The notes beneath the pieces were generated by a model, which did not search any database, was not told where the DNA came from, and worked only from the letters and a program-made list of their open reading frames with translations. A program made the translations under genes and the position numbers. This document shows positions 59,411 through 64,000 of a stretch of DNA of 64,000 nucleotides, one piece after another. The stretch is taken from positions 25,528-89,527 of the forward strand of contig CALWQV010000003.1 of assembly GCA_944383785.1 (NCBI GenBank), read 5' to 3'. The stretch is from an uncultured Enterocloster sp. (GTDB lineage Bacteria; Bacillota; Clostridia; Lachnospirales; Lachnospiraceae). Each line of letters opens with the position of its first letter. Positions within the stretch are counted from its first letter, which is position 1.

Positions 59411-61354
59411 TTGGAATTAGAAAAACAGAATGCAGCGGTAAACGAAGAGCCTGAGGCGGCTTTGACCCAGGAGGCAAAGGAGGGGGATAAGCGGCGCAGA
59501 CGCAGGCCCGTTCAGAGCCGTGCTCCCAGACAGGAGAAGGCCCCCCAGGAGGAGAAGCAGGCGGCCCGCCCGGCCCGGCGCAGGCCCAGCGCCAAGAGCC
59601 AGGCGGAACGGGAGGGGGCGTCCCAGGCCAGATCAAGGGAGTCGGCCTCCTTTACGCCTGCGCCCAGAGCCTCAAGAGGCCGCAAAAACGGGGCCGGGGA
59701 AGGAAAAGGCAAGTTGAAAATCATCCCCTTAGGCGGCTTAGAGCAGATCGGCATGAATATTACGGCCTTTGAGTATGACGACAGCATTGTGATCGTGGAC
59801 TGCGGCATGGCCTTTCCCGGGGACGATATGCTGGGCATCGACCTGGTGATCCCGGATATTACCTATCTGAAAAACAATTATGATAAAATCAAGGCATTCG
59901 TGATCACCCACGGACACGAGGATCACATCGGCGCCCTGCCCTATGTGCTGGAGCAGATTAACGTGCCGGTTTACGCTACGAAGTTGACCATGGGCTTAAT
60001 CGAGCACAAGCTGGAAGAACGGGGAATGTTAAAAAATACCCGCCGCAAGGTGGTACGTTTCGGCCAGACCGTGAATTTGGGCTGTTTTAAGGTGGAGTTT
60101 ATTAAAACAAACCACAGCATCCAAGATGCGGCCGCCTTGGCGATCTTCTCCCCGGCGGGCATTGTCCTGCACACCGGCGACTTTAAGATCGACTATACGC
60201 CGGTATTTGGAGATCCTATCGATTTGCAGCGCTTTGCGGAGCTGGGGAAAAAGGGCGTGCTGGCTCTGATGGCGGACAGCACTAACGCCACCCGTCCCGG
60301 ATTTACCATGTCGGAGCGGACAGTGGGCCGAACTTTTGACGCCATTTTCCGGGAGCACACCCATCAGCGGATTATTGTGGCAACCTTCGCCTCCAATGTG
60401 GACCGGGTGCAGCAGATTGTAAACACGGCCTATAAATATGGCCGCAAGGTGGTAGTGGAGGGCCGAAGCATGGTGACGGTGATGGATATCGCCATCAAGC
60501 TGGGCTATATCAAGGTGCCGGATGGAACCCTGATCGATATTGAGCAGTTAAAGAACTATCCACCGGAGTCCACTGTGTTAATTACCACCGGAAGCCAGGG
60601 TGAATCCATGGCAGCCCTTTCCAGGATGGCGGCCTCTATTCATAAAAAGGTGTCCATTATGCCGGGGGACGTGGTGATTTTAAGCTCCACCCCCATTCCG
60701 GGCAACGAGAAGGCGGTTTCCAATGTGATCAACGAGCTTTCCATCAAGGGGGCTCAGGTGATCTGCCAGGATACCCACGTATCCGGACACGCCTGCCAGG
60801 AGGATTTGAAATTGATCTACTCCTTGGTGCATCCCAGATACGCCATCCCCATCCACGGCGAGTACCGTCACCGCATCGCCCAGCAGGAGCTGGCTCAGTT
60901 TATGGGAGTGGACCCGGAGCGGACGGTGATGATTAATTCCGGCGATGTGCTGGCCATCGATTACGACGGCTGCCAGGTAGTGGACCATGTGCCTGCGGGC
61001 GGGATTCTGGTAGACGGCCTGGGCGTAGGCGACGTGGGTAACATTGTCTTAAGGGACCGCCAGAACCTGGCCCAGAACGGCATCATTGTGGTGGTGCTGA
61101 CCCTGGAAAAGAGAAGCAACCAGCTCCTTGCGGGGCCGGATATCGTATCCCGGGGCTTTGTGTATGTGCGGGAGTCGGAGGATCTTTTGGAGGAAGCCCA
61201 CCGGGTGGTGACTGACGCGGTTTGGGGCTGTCTGGACCGCCATGTCAGCGACTGGGGAAAGATCAAAAATGTAATCCGGGATGATTTAAGCGATTTCCTC
61301 TGGAAGCGGATGAAGCGCAATCCCATGATCCTGCCTATTATTATGGAAGTGTAA
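59411..61354 (+). CDS. rnj: Ribonuclease J with basic N-terminal extension
   Basis: 647 residues from a TTG at 59411, chosen for the AGGAGG at 59398-59403. The first 105 or so residues are a disordered Arg/Ala/Glu/Gln-rich stretch (for example DKRRRRRPVQSR), absent from the B. subtilis enzymes. The metallo-beta-lactamase core follows: LKIIPLGGLEQIGMN, FVITHGHEDHIGALPYV (metal site), VLHTGDFKIDY, then the beta-CASP domain (SMVTVMDIAIKLG, STPIPGNEKAVSNVINELS) and the HPRYAIPIHGEYRH motif. RNase J degrades and matures mRNA by 5'-exo and endo cleavage. Second strand of the extension may bind RNA or the degradosome (inference). Confidence 0.93.
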   Translation: MELEKQNAAVNEEPEAALTQEAKEGDKRRRRRPVQSRAPRQEKAPQEEKQAARPARRRPSAKSQAEREGASQARSRESASFTPAPRASRGRKNGAGEGKGKLKIIPLGGLEQIGMNITAFEYDDSIVIVDCGMAFPGDDMLGIDLVIPDITYLKNNYDKIKAFVITHGHEDHIGALPYVLEQINVPVYATKLTMGLIEHKLEERGMLKNTRRKVVRFGQTVNLGCFKVEFIKTNHSIQDAAALAIFSPAGIVLHTGDFKIDYTPVFGDPIDLQRFAELGKKGVLALMADSTNATRPGFTMSERTVGRTFDAIFREHTHQRIIVATFASNVDRVQQIVNTAYKYGRKVVVEGRSMVTVMDIAIKLGYIKVPDGTLIDIEQLKNYPPESTVLITTGSQGESMAALSRMAASIHKKVSIMPGDVVILSSTPIPGNEKAVSNVINELSIKGAQVICQDTHVSGHACQEDLKLIYSLVHPRYAIPIHGEYRHRIAQQELAQFMGVDPERTVMINSGDVLAIDYDGCQVVDHVPAGGILVDGLGVGDVGNIVLRDRQNLAQNGIIVVVLTLEKRSNQLLAGPDIVSRGFVYVRESEDLLEEAHRVVTDAVWGCLDRHVSDWGKIKNVIRDDLSDFLWKRMKRNPMILPIIMEV

Positions 61355-61375
61355 AGAGATTAAAGGAAGCCTGCC

Positions 61376-61771
61376 ATGAGCAATACGACCAATGATATCA
61401 ACCGAGTGACCACAACCATTATCAGCGTATCCATCCGTCTGATCGTCTGCGCGCTGGTGATCCTCCTTCTCTATGAGGGGGTCACCAGGGGCTTTGCCTT
61501 TGGCCATGCGATTTTCTATGAGGAGGCGGTGGATTCCCCGCCGGGTACCGACCAGGTCTTTACGGTGGAGGAAGGGGATACGGTGGACGATGTGGCCGGC
61601 CGTCTGGCGGATCAGGGGCTGATTGCCAATGAGTTTGCCTTCATTTTTCAGAGCCGGTTCTACGAGTACGACGATTTTTACCCGGGAACCTATGAGCTGA
61701 ATACCTCCATGACCTCAAAGGAGATCCTGCAGGCGCTGAACGTAAAGCCACAGGAGGAAGAGGAATCATGA
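61376..61771 (+). CDS. Short MltG-like protein without catalytic domain
   Basis: 131 residues. One transmembrane helix (about 15-40), then a LysM-like domain (TVEEGDTVDDVAGRLADQGL, ELNTSMTSKEILQALN), which matches the part of MltG (YceG) that precedes the lytic transglycosylase domain. The catalytic domain itself is missing and the gene ends just after ALN, a form common among Clostridia at this locus and so probably intact rather than truncated. It may bind peptidoglycan or a partner. B. subtilis has yrrL (mltG) at this position. Confidence 0.8.
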   Translation: MSNTTNDINRVTTTIISVSIRLIVCALVILLLYEGVTRGFAFGHAIFYEEAVDSPPGTDQVFTVEEGDTVDDVAGRLADQGLIANEFAFIFQSRFYEYDDFYPGTYELNTSMTSKEILQALNVKPQEEEES

Positions 61772-62424
61772 TTACGGATCAAAGAATGACGGAGTATCTC
61801 CATTCTCTGGAATCCAGCCAGGGGCCGCTGTGCGACCGGATTGAGGAGGAGGCATTAAAATGCCGTGTCCCGATCATCCGGCGGGAAACGGCGGCTCTTT
61901 TAAAAGTCCTGATTTGCGCCTTAAGGCCAAAGCAAATCCTGGAAATCGGGACGGCGGTGGGGTATTCTGCCTTGCTGATGTGCCAGGTTATGCCGGAAAA
62001 CTGCCGGATTACTACCATTGAAAAGTATGAGAAGCGGATTCCTCTGGCAAGGGAGAATTTCCGGCTGGCAGGGGCAGAGGATAAAATTACATTGCTTGAG
62101 GGGGATGCGGATGAGCTGCTGGATGGCCTGTCAGGGAGCCAATTTGACTTTATTTTCATGGATGCGGCCAAGGGGCAGTATCTTGGATGGCTGCCCAAGA
62201 TTTTAAAGCTCATGCCGGCCGGCGGAATGCTGATGTCCGATAATGTCCTCCAGGACGGGGATGTGGTACAGTCCCGCTTCGCCATTGAGCGCAGGGATCG
62301 GACGATTCACAGCCGGATGCGGGAGTACCTTTACCAGCTGAAGCACTGCCCTCAGCTGGAGACGGCGGTTTTGACCGTAGGGGACGGGGTGGCTTTAAGC
62401 ACCCGTCTGGGAAGGAAAGGATGA
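61768..62424 (+). CDS. trmR: tRNA 5-hydroxyuridine methyltransferase (TrmR-like)
   Basis: 218 residues; its ATG overlaps the previous stop (ATGA). Class I SAM methyltransferase of the O-methyltransferase-3 family: ILEIGTAVGYSALLMCQVMP near residue 60, ITTIEKYEKRIPLA, FDFIFMDAAKGQYLGWLPKI (metal Asp), MLMSDNVLQDG. At this locus the family member in B. subtilis is TrmR (YrrM), which methylates 5-hydroxyuridine at tRNA position 34. The neighbour TrhP makes 5-hydroxyuridine, which supports the call. Confidence 0.87.
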   Translation: MITDQRMTEYLHSLESSQGPLCDRIEEEALKCRVPIIRRETAALLKVLICALRPKQILEIGTAVGYSALLMCQVMPENCRITTIEKYEKRIPLARENFRLAGAEDKITLLEGDADELLDGLSGSQFDFIFMDAAKGQYLGWLPKILKLMPAGGMLMSDNVLQDGDVVQSRFAIERRDRTIHSRMREYLYQLKHCPQLETAVLTVGDGVALSTRLGRKG

Positions 62425-62428
62425 TAGG

Positions 62429-63655
62429 ATGAGAAAGACGGAGCTTTTGATTCCGGCGGGAAGCCTGGACGTATTGAAAACTGCGGTGGTCTATGGGGCC
62501 GATGCGGTTTACATCGGCGGGGAGGCATTTGGCCTTCGGGCCAAGGCCCACAATTTTTCCCTTCAGGAGATGGATGAGGGAGTCCGCTTTGCCCACCAGC
62601 ATGAGGTGAAGGTCTATGTGACGGCCAACATACTGGCCCACAACCAGGATCTGGACGGAGTGGAGATGTATTTTGAAGAATTAAGGTCCATCGGGCCGGA
62701 TGCTCTGATTATTTCCGATCCGGGGGTTTTCGCCATCGCGAAGCGGGTGCTGCCCCAGGTGGATATTCACATCAGCACCCAGGCCAACAATACCAATTAC
62801 GGCACTTTCCTCTTCTGGCATGAGCTGGGGGCGAAGCGGGTAGTGACGGCCAGGGAGTTAAGCCTACAGGAAATACGGCAGATTCGGGAACGGATTCCGG
62901 AGGATATGGAGATCGAAAGCTTCGTCCACGGCGCTATGTGCATTTCCTATTCCGGCCGTTGTCTTTTAAGCAACTATTTTACAGGCAGGGACGCCAATCA
63001 GGGCTCCTGCACCCACCCCTGCCGCTGGAAGTATGCGGTGGTGGAGGAAACGAGGCCGGGGGAATACATGCCGGTTTACGAAAATGACAGGGGCACCTTT
63101 ATTTTCAATTCAAAGGATCTGTGCATGATCGAGCATATACCTGAGCTTTTAGAGGCGGGGATCGACAGCCTGAAGGTGGAAGGCAGGATGAAGACCGCCC
63201 TCTATGTGGCCGTGGTCGCGAGGGCTTACCGCAGGGCCATTGATGATTACCGAAAGGACCCGCAGCTGTACCGGCAGAATCTGGAGTGGTATAAAGAGGA
63301 GATTGGCAAATGCACCACCCGGGAATTTTCCACCGGATTTTATTTCGGAAAGCCCGGAAGCGACTCTCAGATTTATGAGAACAGCACCTATCACAAGAAT
63401 TATACTTACCTGGGAACCGTTCAGGCTGTGGATGACATGGGACGGGCCAGGATCGAGCAGAAGAATAAGTTTTCGGTAGGGGAGATCATAGAGGTGATGA
63501 AGCCGGACGGAACCAATGAAGCGGTTCAGGTACGGCAGATTCTGGATGAGGACGGAGTCAGCCAGGAAAGCGCCCCCCATGCCCGCCAGATGCTGTGGGT
63601 GGATCTGGGGATCAGCCTGAAGCCTTATGATCTGCTGCGGCGCAGGGAGGAATAG
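62429..63655 (+). CDS. trhP: tRNA hydroxylation protein (peptidase U32 family, TrhP-like)
   Basis: 408 residues. U32 family: ELLIPAGSLDVLKTAVVYGAD at the N-terminus, IHISTQANNTN, FVHGAMCISYSGRCLLSNYF with conserved cysteines, QGSCTHPCRWKY and DSLKVEGRMKT. Four cysteines in GAMC, GRC, GSC and HPC are the Fe-S ligands found in this family. B. subtilis TrhP1/2 (YrrN/YrrO) form 5-hydroxyuridine at position 34 of tRNA using prephenate-derived chemistry. Located next to trmR in the same order. Confidence 0.88.
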   Translation: MRKTELLIPAGSLDVLKTAVVYGADAVYIGGEAFGLRAKAHNFSLQEMDEGVRFAHQHEVKVYVTANILAHNQDLDGVEMYFEELRSIGPDALIISDPGVFAIAKRVLPQVDIHISTQANNTNYGTFLFWHELGAKRVVTARELSLQEIRQIRERIPEDMEIESFVHGAMCISYSGRCLLSNYFTGRDANQGSCTHPCRWKYAVVEETRPGEYMPVYENDRGTFIFNSKDLCMIEHIPELLEAGIDSLKVEGRMKTALYVAVVARAYRRAIDDYRKDPQLYRQNLEWYKEEIGKCTTREFSTGFYFGKPGSDSQIYENSTYHKNYTYLGTVQAVDDMGRARIEQKNKFSVGEIIEVMKPDGTNEAVQVRQILDEDGVSQESAPHARQMLWVDLGISLKPYDLLRRREE

Positions 63656-63700
63656 AACCTGCCATTATGATTACGTCTGATGACGGGAGGTGAGCTCCAT

Positions 63701-64000
63701 ATGATCGACGGGATTTTGATTTTGCTGTCTGCTCTCAGCGCAGGTTACTTTTTGATCATTACCATTTACTCAGGGATCGGCACTTCCTTTTCCTTTATCT
63801 GGCTGTTTTTCTGTGCCCTGTGCCTGTTTTTATCCTACGGCAGGTGGTATTACGCCAGAAACCTGGAGCGGATTCCCAGATGGGTGCCGGTTTCTGTGGT
63901 CACCACCTGCATCGCGGGCCTTGTGATTTTTGGGGCAGTGTGTATTCTGGTCTTTTCCGGCGTGGCGGGGAAGGATCCGGAGGGGATGGATTATGTGATC
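63701..64000 (+). CDS. YdcF-family membrane protein, N-terminal part
   Basis: The frame runs off the right edge; 100 codons are visible. RBS GGGAGGTGA eight bases before the ATG. Three hydrophobic segments (about residues 2-25, 30-47 and 65-87) are followed by GKDPEGMDYVI, the usual entry to the YdcF/DUF218 domain with its VLG motif beyond the edge. Members of the family may process nucleotides or act in envelope metabolism; no function can be assigned here. Confidence 0.65.
   Translation, partial: MIDGILILLSALSAGYFLIITIYSGIGTSFSFIWLFFCALCLFLSYGRWYYARNLERIPRWVPVSVVTTCIAGLVIFGAVCILVFSGVAGKDPEGMDYVI

Noticed and set aside
61376-61771. Short MltG as a pseudogene
   Set aside because: It has an intact start, stop and overlap with the next gene, and short forms are familiar at this locus in Clostridia.
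1-64000. tRNA, rRNA, insertion sequences, prophage or conjugative genes
   Set aside because: Read for tRNA-like GGTTCRA loops, transposase and integrase motifs and terminal repeats; none was convincing.

Overview
The window looks like chromosome from an anaerobic, moderately GC-rich Clostridia bacterium, most likely a Lachnospiraceae-type gut organism. The evidence is a sensory-type [FeFe]-hydrogenase operon, a glycine riboswitch, the conserved Firmicute block ireB-yqgF-DUF1292-rnj-mltG(short)-trmR-trhP, an mtaB/prmA/rsmE block joined to nifS-like/thiI, and sigma-A promoters with AGGAGG ribosome binding sites throughout. I saw no rRNA, tRNA, CRISPR array, insertion sequence or phage gene. The species cannot be named from this sequence.

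Layout. 1-2721: 3' part of a redox/signalling operon (HATPase fragment, H-cluster-like Fe-S protein, DRTGG protein, PHP phosphoesterase). 2733-4337: glycine riboswitch controlling an alanine/glycine:cation symporter. 4451-7664: a LysR-type regulator with two helix-turn-helix domains, an isocitrate/isopropylmalate dehydrogenase-family enzyme behind three tandem repeats, and a small P-loop kinase. 7746-15952: a divergent LysR regulator facing PrpF isomerase, MatC-like carrier, beta-propeller lactonase, aconitase-family hydratase and MmgE/PrpD. Apart from the added MmgE/PrpD gene and a different transporter type, this is the gene set of the poorly understood E. coli pgl-ybhD-ybhH-ybhI-ybhJ cluster. 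16023-17535: an AT-rich toxin-antitoxin unit whose antitoxin is fused to an ImmA/IrrE-like metallopeptidase.

17590-34002: a nucleoside/sugar catabolic region built around a LacI-type repressor. The same motif (GATAAAACGTTTA and its inverse) sits at the promoters on both sides of the repressor gene. It therefore probably controls a leftward SDR-DUF401 permease operon and a rightward operon: nucleoside hydrolase, BMP-type nucleoside ABC transporter, dihydropyrimidinase-like hydrolase, MFS carrier, epimerase, second nucleoside hydrolase, hydroxyacid dehydrogenase, ribokinase-like kinase and a 5'-truncated ADP-ribosylglycohydrolase.

34063-40350 is an AT-richer accessory stretch (LysR, GNAT, GAP-family membrane protein behind a probable transcription attenuator, cytidylate-kinase-like protein, a solitary glycogen branching enzyme, and a TetR gene broken by a TGA codon). 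40501-46671 returns to host composition: orphan citrate lyase ligase, a fusion of an EndoQ-like endonuclease to a UvrD-type helicase, an SseB protein and a PdaA-like deacetylase. 46752-50904 is a heterodimeric ABC exporter with its MarR regulator. From 51516 to the end the genes are housekeeping: TauE/SafE permease, prmA, rsmE, cysteine desulfurase, thiI, a Crh-like HPr lacking the active histidine, mtaB, ireB, yqgF, DUF1292, RNase J, short MltG, trmR, trhP and the start of a YdcF-family gene.

Most promising for new biology: the EndoQ-helicase fusion, the tricarboxylate cluster shared with E. coli ybh genes, the LacI-centred nucleoside regulon, the attenuator-like leader at 35971-36241 and the double-HTH LysR protein with repeats downstream of it. 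All functions are inferred from motifs and context by eye; no database search was run.
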